From: Microbacterium faecale
GTDB lineage: Bacteria; Actinomycetota; Actinomycetes; Actinomycetales; Microbacteriaceae
Direction: 5' to 3'
Assembly (NCBI RefSeq): GCF_014640975.1
Contig: NZ_BMHO01000001.1
Span: 2,552,166-2,616,165 of the forward strand
DNA length: 64,000 nucleotides
The notes beneath the pieces were generated by a model. The model was not told the origin of the DNA, ran no database searches, and saw only the letters and a program-made list of their open reading frames with translations. The translations under genes and the position numbers were made by a program. Below are positions 50,942-58,605 of the stretch, in pieces. Positions within the stretch are counted from its first letter, which is position 1. The number at the start of each line of letters is the position of its first letter.

Positions 50942-52336
50942 TCACGTCACGGCGGGGCCGACCCAGATTTGCTGGCGATTCACGAACTCCCGGATGCCGT
51001 CCAGACCGAGCTCGCGACCGAATCCCGAGCGCTTCACGCCACCGCTCGGCAGCCGCGGATCCGTCTTCACGATGCCGTTGATCGCAACCTGGCCCGCGAC
51101 GATCTCGCGCGCGATCTGCTCTCCGCGCTCGGGAGACGACGTCCACACGCTCGCACCGAGCCCGTAGGGGGTGTCGTTGGCCATCGCCAGGGCAGCGTCG
51201 GCGTTCGCAGCGGGCATGACGACCGCCACCGGACCGAACGTCTCCTCCGCGCAGGCCGTCATTCCTGGCTCGACGTCGCTGAGAAGCGTTACCGGATAGA
51301 AATACCCCTCGCCGTCCGGGATCTCTCCCCCGAAGAGCAGTTTCGCGCCCTGCGTGACCGACTCGGTGACCTGACGGTGCAGGTTCTCGCGCAGGTCCGC
51401 ACGCGCGATGGGACCGACCTGCGTCTCTTCCGAGCGCGGATCCCCCATCTTCAGCGACGAGAGTCGCTCGGCGTACATCGCCAGGAACTCCTCGTAGACC
51501 GTCTCCTCGACGATCACGCGCTTGGCGGCGATGCAGGACTGCCCCGCGTTGATGATCCGCATCGTGGTGATCGCGGCCGCCGCCTTCTCGAGGTCGGCGT
51601 CCGCGAGCACGATTGCGGGGTCGGAGCCGCCGAGCTCCAGCACGGCCGGCTTGATCTCGCGAGCGGCCGTCGAAGCGACAGCCGCCCCCGCTCTCTCGGA
51701 TCCGGTTAACGACACGGCGCGGATCCGACCGTCGCGCAGCGCGGTCTGGACGAGTTCGTGCCCCATCGGAGCGTTCTGCAGGATCGCCGTCGGCGCCCCG
51801 TGCTCTGCCGCGACGCGGGCGATGACCTCCGCAATCGCTTCGGCGCACCCCGGCACGTTGCGATCATGCTTCATCACGCACGTATTACCGGCCATGAGCG
51901 CGGGCGCACAGAAGCGGAAGGCCAGCCAGAACGGTGCGTTCCACGGCAGCACGCCCAGGACGGGCCCGAGCGGCAAGTGCTGCACATAGGACCGCGTCGC
52001 GTCGCTGGCGATCTCATCCGGTGCGAGGTACTCCTCGGCGTGATCGGCATAATGCTCAGCCGCCCACGCCGCCTTATTCACCTCCCCGCGCGCCTCGGTA
52101 ATCGGCTTGCCGACCTCTTCGGTCATGAGCATCGCCAGCCGCTCCACGTCGTCGCGCATCGCGCGCGCGACATCTCGCAGCACCGCCGCGCGATCCGCGA
52201 TCGGCCACCGCCGCCACGTCTCGTATGCGTCTTCAGCGGCGGCAAGCACGCCCTCGAGCGCGGCCTCGTCGAGCACGGGCACCGCCCGCACCACCGTGCC
52301 GGTCGTCGGATCCGTCGCGGTAAATGACTCAGTCAT
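50942..52336 (-). CDS. Semialdehyde dehydrogenase, NAD(P)-dependent (DoeC-like)
   Basis: Aldehyde dehydrogenase of 464 residues, in the succinate-semialdehyde dehydrogenase branch. The glutamate site is in VLELGGSDPAIV and the catalytic cysteine is in GQSCIAAKRV. In ectoine degradation the enzyme in this position (DoeC) oxidizes aspartate semialdehyde to aspartate. GGGAGGAGG precedes the ATG. It follows the M24 gene by 19 bases in one operon. Assignment of aspartate semialdehyde as substrate depends on the neighbours. Confidence 0.88.
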   Translation of the reverse strand: MTESFTATDPTTGTVVRAVPVLDEAALEGVLAAAEDAYETWRRWPIADRAAVLRDVARAMRDDVERLAMLMTEEVGKPITEARGEVNKAAWAAEHYADHAEEYLAPDEIASDATRSYVQHLPLGPVLGVLPWNAPFWLAFRFCAPALMAGNTCVMKHDRNVPGCAEAIAEVIARVAAEHGAPTAILQNAPMGHELVQTALRDGRIRAVSLTGSERAGAAVASTAAREIKPAVLELGGSDPAIVLADADLEKAAAAITTMRIINAGQSCIAAKRVIVEETVYEEFLAMYAERLSSLKMGDPRSEETQVGPIARADLRENLHRQVTESVTQGAKLLFGGEIPDGEGYFYPVTLLSDVEPGMTACAEETFGPVAVVMPAANADAALAMANDTPYGLGASVWTSSPERGEQIAREIVAGQVAINGIVKTDPRLPSGGVKRSGFGRELGLDGIREFVNRQQIWVGPAVT

Positions 52337-52355
52337 CGTGTCCTCCTCCCGCGGC

Positions 52356-53570
52356 TCACACCGCTTTGAGCTCGGCCGGGCCGTGACCCGACTGCTCGCC
52401 TGCTGATTTCACGACGAAGTCCTCGTCGAAGTCGAAGAACGACTCGCAGCCGCTCTCCGTGATGCGGATCGTGTCGGAGATGCCCACCGTCCGGGTGCCT
52501 TCGACGCCCCACATCCACGGGATCACGTGGAAGGTCATCCCCTCCTCGAGCACATCGTTGCCGCCGGGCATGAGGCTCATGATGTAGCCCTCATCCCACG
52601 ACGGCGGGAACGCAATCCCGATCGAGTACCCTGCGCGTGTCACGAGGTCGGCGCCGATGCCGTTGTCGGTGATGATCGTGCGCACGATCGAGTCGGCATC
52701 GGAGACGGTCGTCCCCGGTCGCAACACCGACTTCAGCTCGCGCAGCGCCGTCTTCATCCGTTCCTCTGCCTGCGCCATGGCCGGAGTCATGTCGTGCAGG
52801 AGCACGGTGCGCATCATGGCCGTGTGGTAGCGCCGATAGCATCCGCCGACCTCGAGGAACACGGCATCGCCCGATTGCAGTTCGCGCCCTTCCCACGTCG
52901 CGTGACCGATCATCGTGCGCGGCCCGCTCGTGACGTACGGCATCACCGCGGGATACTCGCCGCCTGCCGAGAACATCCCGCGAGAGATCTCGGCAGCGAC
53001 GTCATTCTCCGTCGCGCCGACCTCGGCGGCCGCGATTCCGGCGCGCATGCCCTCCTGCGTCGCGTGCGCGGCGCGACGCATCACGTCGATCTCGTACGCC
53101 GATTTGCGTACGCGGCCCTCTTCCACGATCCCGAAGCAGTCCATGAGCCGCCCCTGACGGAACGACGTGTGGATGCGGTCCTGGTGATACGCCGGGAAAA
53201 AGTAGCTGTTGCGCTCGTATCCCACGTGTCCACGGTCGAGACCGAACTCGCGCAACGAAGCGACCAGCTGCTGGATCGCGTCGCCCGTATCCGGATACGG
53301 GCGCGTGAGCTCGACCCAGGTGCGCTCGATCACGTTCGACTCCTCCATCTGCCGCGTGATCATGAACGGCTCGGAGTCGAGCGGGACGACGAGGGCCTGG
53401 AAGAACGAGTACCCCGTCGTCTGATAGTCGGTCAGATACATGAGGTTCTCGGGGTCGGTGATCACCACCGCGTCGAGGAGCCGCTGGTGCATCCGTGCCC
53501 GCAGTTCACCGATCCGCCGCTCGTACTCCTCCGGCGGGAACGTCATGTCGTCTCGCATGCGCATCGTCAT
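52356..53570 (-). CDS. doeA: M24-family hydrolase, probable ectoine hydrolase DoeA
   Basis: Protein of 404 residues in the pita-bread M24 fold, related to Xaa-Pro peptidases. It has an N-terminal creatinase-like domain (DAVVITDPENLMYLTDYQTT) and a C-terminal catalytic domain with GHATWEGRELQSGDAVFLEV. Several of the metal ligands of true Xaa-Pro peptidases look altered, as they are in DoeA/EutD ectoine hydrolases, which open the ectoine ring to N-acetyl-diaminobutyrate. The ATG overlaps the transaminase stop codon (ATGA). The ectoine call rests on its position beside an EctB-type transaminase, a deacylase and a semialdehyde dehydrogenase. Confidence 0.8.
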   Translation of the reverse strand: MTMRMRDDMTFPPEEYERRIGELRARMHQRLLDAVVITDPENLMYLTDYQTTGYSFFQALVVPLDSEPFMITRQMEESNVIERTWVELTRPYPDTGDAIQQLVASLREFGLDRGHVGYERNSYFFPAYHQDRIHTSFRQGRLMDCFGIVEEGRVRKSAYEIDVMRRAAHATQEGMRAGIAAAEVGATENDVAAEISRGMFSAGGEYPAVMPYVTSGPRTMIGHATWEGRELQSGDAVFLEVGGCYRRYHTAMMRTVLLHDMTPAMAQAEERMKTALRELKSVLRPGTTVSDADSIVRTIITDNGIGADLVTRAGYSIGIAFPPSWDEGYIMSLMPGGNDVLEEGMTFHVIPWMWGVEGTRTVGISDTIRITESGCESFFDFDEDFVVKSAGEQSGHGPAELKAV

Positions 53571-54832
53571 GCACCCCCTTCCGCGACCGTCTGGACGGCA
53601 CGCTCCAAGATCGCGAGTCCCTCGTCGAGGTCGTCATCCGGCGTGGTCAGCGGCGGGATCAACTTGACGACCCGGCCATCGGTTCCGCACGGCCCGATCA
53701 ACAGGCCCTGCGCGAAGCACTCCGCCTGCACCTGCTTGGCGAAGGCGCCGTCGACGACGTCGATCCCCTGCATCATGCCGACACCGCGCACCTCCCAGCC
53801 GCGGTCCGGTGCGGATGCCGCGATGCGGTCGAGGCTCTCGGCCATCCGCTTGCCCTTCTCAGCGACGGCCTCCATCAGGACGTCGTCGGTGAAGTAGTCG
53901 AGGCCGACAGCTCCGGCGACGAACGACAGGCCCTGTCCCCGGAACGTGCCCGTGTGGGCGCCGGGGCTCCAGTGCGCGTCGACCTCGGGCTTGTTGAGGT
54001 TCATCGCGATCGGCGTTCCGTAACCACCGAGCCCCTTCGCGAGGTTGATGATGTCCGGATCCAGACCCATGCCGTCGAAGCTGAAGTACGAGCCCGTACG
54101 GCCACACCCGGCCTGGATGTCGTCGATGATGAAGAGCGCCCCGACGTCGCGGGCGAGCTTCTGCACCGCGTGCAGCCACTCCGCGCTGTGCACCCACACG
54201 CCACCTTCGGCCTGCACCGCCTCGACGATGAATGCCGCCGGCGGGCGCAATCCGGAGGAGGCGTCGTCGAGCGCGGCCCGGTAGGCGTCGAGGCCCGCGA
54301 TCCCCCCGCCCGGAGCGAACTCGTTGGGCAGGCGCAGCACGTGGTTCAGCGGAACTCCGGCCCACGCCCGGAAGGCGTGGTTCGCGGTCGCTGCGAGCGC
54401 GCCGAGCGTCATTCCGTGGAACCCGTGCGAGAACGCCACGACGTCCTCGCGACCGGTCGCTCGACGCGCGAGCTTGAGCGACGCCTCCACCGCGTTCGTG
54501 CCCGTCGGCCCCATGAACTGCATCTTGTAGTCCATGCCCCGCGGAGCAAGCACGACGTCGTGGAACTTCGTAATGAAGTCGCGTTTCGTCGTCGTGTAGG
54601 TGTCGAGGCTGTGTGCGATGCCATCAGCCTCGAGGAACGCGATCATCGCCTCCTTCATCTTCGGGTTGTTGTGCCCGAAGTTGAGCACTCCGGCACCGCC
54701 GAAGAAGTCGATGTAGCTCGTGCCGTCTTCTGCGACCTGACGCGCATTAGACGCATGAGAGAAGACCGTCGGATAGGCGCGGCAATAGCCGCGAATTTCA
54801 GATTCCCACTGCTCGAACGGACTCATGTCCAT
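53567..54832 (-). CDS. EctB-type 2,4-diaminobutyrate transaminase (DoeD role)
   Basis: Class III PLP aminotransferase of 421 residues. The N-terminus FEQWESEIRGYCRAYPTVF and the block DFFGGAGVLNFGHNNPKMKE are those of EctB, the diaminobutyrate-2-oxoglutarate transaminase. The PLP lysine is in INLAKGLGGYGTP, and FMGPTGTNAVEASLKLARR is the cofactor phosphate site. No ectA or ectC lies nearby, so this enzyme probably runs from diaminobutyrate to aspartate semialdehyde, the DoeD step. GAGAGGAG precedes the ATG, and the upstream deacylase gene ends 23 bases away. Confidence 0.9.
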   Translation of the reverse strand: MDMSPFEQWESEIRGYCRAYPTVFSHASNARQVAEDGTSYIDFFGGAGVLNFGHNNPKMKEAMIAFLEADGIAHSLDTYTTTKRDFITKFHDVVLAPRGMDYKMQFMGPTGTNAVEASLKLARRATGREDVVAFSHGFHGMTLGALAATANHAFRAWAGVPLNHVLRLPNEFAPGGGIAGLDAYRAALDDASSGLRPPAAFIVEAVQAEGGVWVHSAEWLHAVQKLARDVGALFIIDDIQAGCGRTGSYFSFDGMGLDPDIINLAKGLGGYGTPIAMNLNKPEVDAHWSPGAHTGTFRGQGLSFVAGAVGLDYFTDDVLMEAVAEKGKRMAESLDRIAASAPDRGWEVRGVGMMQGIDVVDGAFAKQVQAECFAQGLLIGPCGTDGRVVKLIPPLTTPDDDLDEGLAILERAVQTVAEGGA

Positions 54833-54855
54833 GATCGGCTCCTCTCGGGTTGTAG

Positions 54856-56100
54856 CTAGGTATCACTCACCTTGTGCTGGCTGTCATCGGTCGCCCCGCC
54901 GCTCAGTGGCGCGGGGAGTTCAGGGGCACCCGCGAGCCGCGCGTAGGCGCGGACGACGGGCGCGATCAGGTTGTCGTTGAAGTCGTACTGGGGGCTGTGG
55001 CACGAGTGCGGATCCCCCGCGCCGACGAGCGCGAAGGCACCGGGCACCTCACCCAGGTAATAGCTGAAGTCCTCGGACGCCATCACGGGGATCGGGATGT
55101 CGGGCGTCCGTTCCGCGCCGCCGAACGCATCGGCGATGGCGGGCTCGAGCGCGCCGCGCAGCTCGGAGGCCGCGGCGGGATGGTTCACGGTCGCGTCGTA
55201 CCGCCGTGTGGTGGTCGTCGTGGCGGTCACCGCGTGGGCGCGGGCCGTGGCGTCGGCGACCTCGGCGATGAGACCGAACAGCTCATCCCGCAGCACCGTG
55301 TTGGGCACGCGGATACTGCCGCCGAGACGCGCGGTCGCCGGGGTGACGGTCGGTCCGCTCGGCGCGTCGATCCACGTCACGGCGACGACAGCCGGCGTCT
55401 GCGGTGCCAATCGGCGAGCGACGATCTGCTGCAGGGCGACGGTGATGGCCGCCGCGGCGAGCACGGGATCCCTGGTCTGCTCGGGCTGGCTGGCGTGACC
55501 TCCGACGCCGGAGACCTCGATGTCGAAAGTGCCGTTGCCGGACATCACCGCGCCATCCGGGCAGGCGACGCGTCCGAGGCCGAGCGCCGGCCAGTTGTGC
55601 CAGCCGAACACGACATCGACGCCGTCGAGGGCACCGTCCTCGATCATCGCTTTCGCACCGTGCCCGCCTTCTTCCGCGGGCTGGAACAGCAGCGTCACGG
55701 GCCCCGGCAACAGGTGCTCCTGCAGTGCGAGCCACCGCGCCGTGGCGAGGAGCGTCGCCGTGTGGCCGTCGTGGCCACACGCGTGCATCACGCCCGGATG
55801 CGTCGACGACCACGGCACGAGCGTGGCTTCCTCGACCGGCATCGCGTCGATGTCGGCGCGCAGTGCGACATGCCGCCCGGTGGCGTCCGGCGCGAGAGTC
55901 GCCACCGTGCCGGTCGAGGCGCACGCGCGCCACGCGATGCCGATGGTGTCGAGTTCCACCCGAATCCGGGCGGCAGTGACGTGTTCGGACCACGCGAGTT
56001 CGGGGATCCGGTGGAGGTCGTGACGCAGCGCGGACGCAGAGCTGAGGATCTTCTGCCAGGCGCCGACGAGGTCGGTGCCGATGACGTGCGCTGGTGCCAA
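54856..56100 (-). CDS. M20-family amidohydrolase, candidate N-acetyl-diaminobutyrate deacetylase
   Basis: Zinc amidohydrolase of 414 residues in the HipO/AmaA-type M20 family. Metal ligands are in VMHACGHDGHTA and FQPAEEGGHGA, and later in MASEDFSYYL. The dimerization domain contains GVGGHASQPEQT. Members deacylate N-acyl amino acids. It is the first gene of the operon and no AstE/AspA-family DoeB is present, so it is the candidate for the N-acetyl-2,4-diaminobutyrate deacetylation. I chose TTG at 56100 with GGAGG five bases upstream. Confidence 0.85.
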   Translation of the reverse strand: MAPAHVIGTDLVGAWQKILSSASALRHDLHRIPELAWSEHVTAARIRVELDTIGIAWRACASTGTVATLAPDATGRHVALRADIDAMPVEEATLVPWSSTHPGVMHACGHDGHTATLLATARWLALQEHLLPGPVTLLFQPAEEGGHGAKAMIEDGALDGVDVVFGWHNWPALGLGRVACPDGAVMSGNGTFDIEVSGVGGHASQPEQTRDPVLAAAAITVALQQIVARRLAPQTPAVVAVTWIDAPSGPTVTPATARLGGSIRVPNTVLRDELFGLIAEVADATARAHAVTATTTTTRRYDATVNHPAAASELRGALEPAIADAFGGAERTPDIPIPVMASEDFSYYLGEVPGAFALVGAGDPHSCHSPQYDFNDNLIAPVVRAYARLAGAPELPAPLSGGATDDSQHKVSDT

Positions 56101-56209
56101 TTCGCCTCCGGTTCCGTATGTCGTGCGAGGAGCCTATCCCCAACGCCGCGGTTTGTCTGCCCCCTTCTCCGCCGCGAGTTTCCGGCGCCCTCAGAGGACG
56201 GCGACTCCG

Positions 56210-56215
56210 TAGACT
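56210..56215 (+). promoter_or_regulatory. -10 box TAGACT, leaderless start at 56223
   Basis: TAGACT is followed by seven bases and an ATG that opens the small Cys-containing protein. Confidence 0.6.
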
Positions 56216-56222
56216 GGGAAGC

Positions 56223-56435
56223 ATGTGGCAGGCCCCTCCAAAGAAGCCGCTCCGGCAGCGGATCCGCGAAGCCGGCGGCTTCTATCACTGGTTCAACGCG
56301 ACGCTGATCCGTCTCGCGGGGCCCCCGCATGTCGGCGTGCGCGCCAAGCCGCTGTGCATGAACTGCGGCCGCCAGAAGAACGACCATCTGCTCATCGGCG
56401 GCGAGGTCCACTGCCCTGACGGCGCACGCGCCTGA
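56223..56435 (+). CDS. Small CxxC protein, possible zinc ribbon
   Basis: A 70-residue protein, basic in its first half (MWQAPPKKPLRQRIREAGGF). Its second half has the motif CMNCGR and, 16 residues later, HCPDG, which could make a half zinc ribbon (C-x2-C...H-C). Small proteins of this pattern are common in Microbacteriaceae and have no known function. The start is leaderless. It is divergent from the ectoine-type operon. Confidence 0.75.
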   Translation: MWQAPPKKPLRQRIREAGGFYHWFNATLIRLAGPPHVGVRAKPLCMNCGRQKNDHLLIGGEVHCPDGARA

Positions 56436-56454
56436 CTCACGGCGGCGACCGCCC

Positions 56455-56775
56455 TCACACGTCCTCGGGTGAGATATCCCCTTCGCCGTCCTCGCCCATC
56501 TCGGCGAGGAGGATCTCGTCGCCCTGGCTCTCCGGCTGCGGCTCGACGCCGTGGGGCTCGCTGCCGGGGATCACGTCGTCCGCGGCGGCGAACTCGTCCG
56601 GGTCTCTTCCCGTCGCCGTCGTGGCGTCAAGTTCCTCTTGTGCGGCGCGTTCTTCGACGGCCTCGGTGCGCTCCCACTCGGCCTGCGCAGGGTCCTCCAC
56701 GGTGCCGTCGGGCGCGGTGGCCTCGGCGTCATCGATCCCTCGGTCCTCGTTGCCAGCATCGCTCATCGATCGCAT
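56455..56775 (-). CDS. Acidic hypothetical protein
   Basis: A 106-residue protein that I do not recognise, rich in Glu, Asp and Ala and likely unstructured (PAQAEWERTEAVEERAAQEE, then a GEDGEGDISPEDV tail). The ATG at 56775 has GGAAGGAG five bases upstream, which favours MRSMSDAGNED as the start. A small hairpin (GCGGTGG/CCACCGC, 56792-56812) lies just upstream in its leader. No partner gene is evident. Confidence 0.7.
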   Translation of the reverse strand: MRSMSDAGNEDRGIDDAEATAPDGTVEDPAQAEWERTEAVEERAAQEELDATTATGRDPDEFAAADDVIPGSEPHGVEPQPESQGDEILLAEMGEDGEGDISPEDV

Positions 56776-57091
56776 GATTGCTCCTTCCACGGCGGTGGCG
56801 GAGATCCACCGCTCGCGCTCGATTCTTCCCGTCGACGCGCGTGGTGTTCAGGGGGTTGCGGTCGGCGTCCGCGCGGGATACCGTCACGCTCCGGCGGCCG
56901 GGACGTTAGCGAGAGGCCACCGCAAAATCAACCCCGTCGCGCGCGCTGGCGCGGCACCCCTCGCAGGCCGCGGGAATGACGACGCCCCCGGGTCCACGGA
57001 CGGACTCCCCGCGACGACCGACGACGATGGGCTTCCCGTCGACAACCCGTCGGGCTGACACCTCGCGAGCGCCGGACACCCTCGACGGCTG
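56776..57091. other. 316-base interval with no confirmed gene
   Basis: The interval holds the leader hairpin of the acidic protein gene at 56792-56812. On the plus strand there is a codon-biased stretch at about 56924-57058 that reads INPVARAGAAPLAGRG... and ends DDGLPVDNPSG before a TGA. It has no start codon in frame, so it may be a gene remnant. Nothing else is evident. Confidence 0.5.
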
Positions 57092-58465
57092 TCACACCTG
57101 CGACGAAGCCCAGTCCTGCGGCCCCGCGGATCCCGCGCGATATTCCTCGAGCGGGACCTCGCCGCGCTCCCATGCGCGGCGGACGGGCTCGACGATGCGC
57201 CAGCATCGCTCGGCCGAATCCGCTCGGACGGATATGGTCACGTCGCGCTCCAGAATCTCGCCGAGCACCTCGGTATAGGCGTACAGCTCCTCGTCGCCGG
57301 GTTCGATGCGGAGTGTCTCCCGCTCGAGGGCGAACAGGCCATCCTCTCCGCCGTTGACATTCAGTTCGAGCGACATGGTCTCTGGTCCGAGCCCGAACCG
57401 GAGGATGCCGCCGTCACGCGGCGTACCCGACAGCCCCGACGGCAGGTGGCGCACAGGAGCGAACGTGACGACGATCTCGGCGCGACTCTCGCCCAGCGCC
57501 TTGCCTGAGCGCAGCGTGAACGGCACACCGGCCCAGCGTGCCGTGCGCACCTCGCAGACGATCTCGGCGAGGGTCTCCGTCTCACGGACCGCGTCGACGC
57601 CGGGCTCGTCGACGTACGCCGGCAGCTCGCGTCCGTCGATACGTCCCGCCGTGTACCGCGCGCGACGGGACGACGTCGCCGGATCGTCGCGCCAGAGACG
57701 CGTCGCACGCAGCGCCTGCGCCTTCGCGTCTCGCAGATCGCGTTCGTCGAGGGTGGCGGGTGGCTCCATTGCGAGCACCGCGAGGACCTGCAGCAGATGG
57801 CTCTGCAGCATGTCGTCCATCGCACCCGCGTGGTCGTAGTAGCGGGCGCGGTTCTCGAGTCCCAGCGTCTCGTCGAACCGCACAAGCACCGACGCGACGT
57901 GCTCCGCCGACCACACCGGCTCGATGGCGCGATTCGCGAACCGCACGCCGAGCAGTTTGAGCAACGTGGCGCGTCCGAGGAAGTGGTCGACGCGGAAGAT
58001 CCGCTCCTCCGGCACGAGCGTCTGCAGCAGGGCGTTGAGCCGGCGCGCGCTGTCCTCGTCACCGCCGAAGGGCTTCTCGAGCGCCAGCACGGTCTCCTCG
58101 GGCAGCTCGATGTCGCGCATCGCCTCACATGCCTCCTCGGCCACCGCGGGCGGGAGTGCGAAATAGACCACGAGCGCACCGTCGACCGGTTCGATCAATC
58201 GCCGCAGGTCGTCGGCGCGCGTGACGTCGGCCCTGGCGTAGGTCGTATCCGCGATGCGGTGCGCCCCGCTGCCGCGCCGCATCGTTTCGAACGCGTCGCG
58301 CACGACCGCGCGCCACCGCTCGGTGGACCAGTCGTCGGTACCGGCGCCGACCAGGTCGAGCTCCAGCTCGGGTTGTCGCTCGAGCAGCTGCGCCAGCGCC
58401 GGGAGGAGGAGGCGACTCGTCAGGTCGCCGGATGCACCGAGGATGAGAAGAGTCGTGCGGGTCAT
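57092..58465 (-). CDS. zwf: Glucose-6-phosphate dehydrogenase-like protein (Zwf), variant active site
   Basis: NAD(P)-dependent dehydrogenase of 457 residues. The cofactor motif is LILGASGDLTSRLLLP and the EKPFGGD block is present. The catalytic motif, RIDHYLGKE in standard enzymes, is RVDHFLGRA here (about residues 158-166): the His is kept, while Tyr, Lys and Glu are changed to Phe, Arg and Ala. It is not beside opcA, tal or gnd as the main zwf of Actinobacteria usually is, so it may be a second isozyme with different substrate. The start is leaderless. Confidence 0.88.
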   Translation of the reverse strand: MTRTTLLILGASGDLTSRLLLPALAQLLERQPELELDLVGAGTDDWSTERWRAVVRDAFETMRRGSGAHRIADTTYARADVTRADDLRRLIEPVDGALVVYFALPPAVAEEACEAMRDIELPEETVLALEKPFGGDEDSARRLNALLQTLVPEERIFRVDHFLGRATLLKLLGVRFANRAIEPVWSAEHVASVLVRFDETLGLENRARYYDHAGAMDDMLQSHLLQVLAVLAMEPPATLDERDLRDAKAQALRATRLWRDDPATSSRRARYTAGRIDGRELPAYVDEPGVDAVRETETLAEIVCEVRTARWAGVPFTLRSGKALGESRAEIVVTFAPVRHLPSGLSGTPRDGGILRFGLGPETMSLELNVNGGEDGLFALERETLRIEPGDEELYAYTEVLGEILERDVTISVRADSAERCWRIVEPVRRAWERGEVPLEEYRAGSAGPQDWASSQV

Positions 58466-58471
58466 GCCGTC

Positions 58472-58477
58472 ACGCTA
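58472..58477 (-). promoter_or_regulatory. -10 box TAGCGT, leaderless start at 58465
   Basis: On the minus strand TTGGCG, 17 bases, TAGCGT, six bases, ATG. This is the clearest complete promoter of the leaderless group. Confidence 0.7.
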
Positions 58478-58605
58478 TTCAGCGACCCCGCTGGCGCCAA
58501 CCCCCTTGCGTCTTACGGCACTGTGCGGGTGATGTCCCCCCCTTGTCGCGTGACGCCGCCCGCAGTGAATGTAGCGCGAGACGACGTTCCCCGACAGGAG
58601 AGGGC

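Noticed and set aside
53567..54832. Ectoine biosynthesis locus
   Set aside because: Only the EctB-type transaminase is present; ectA and ectC are missing and the neighbours are hydrolases, a dehydrogenase and an importer.
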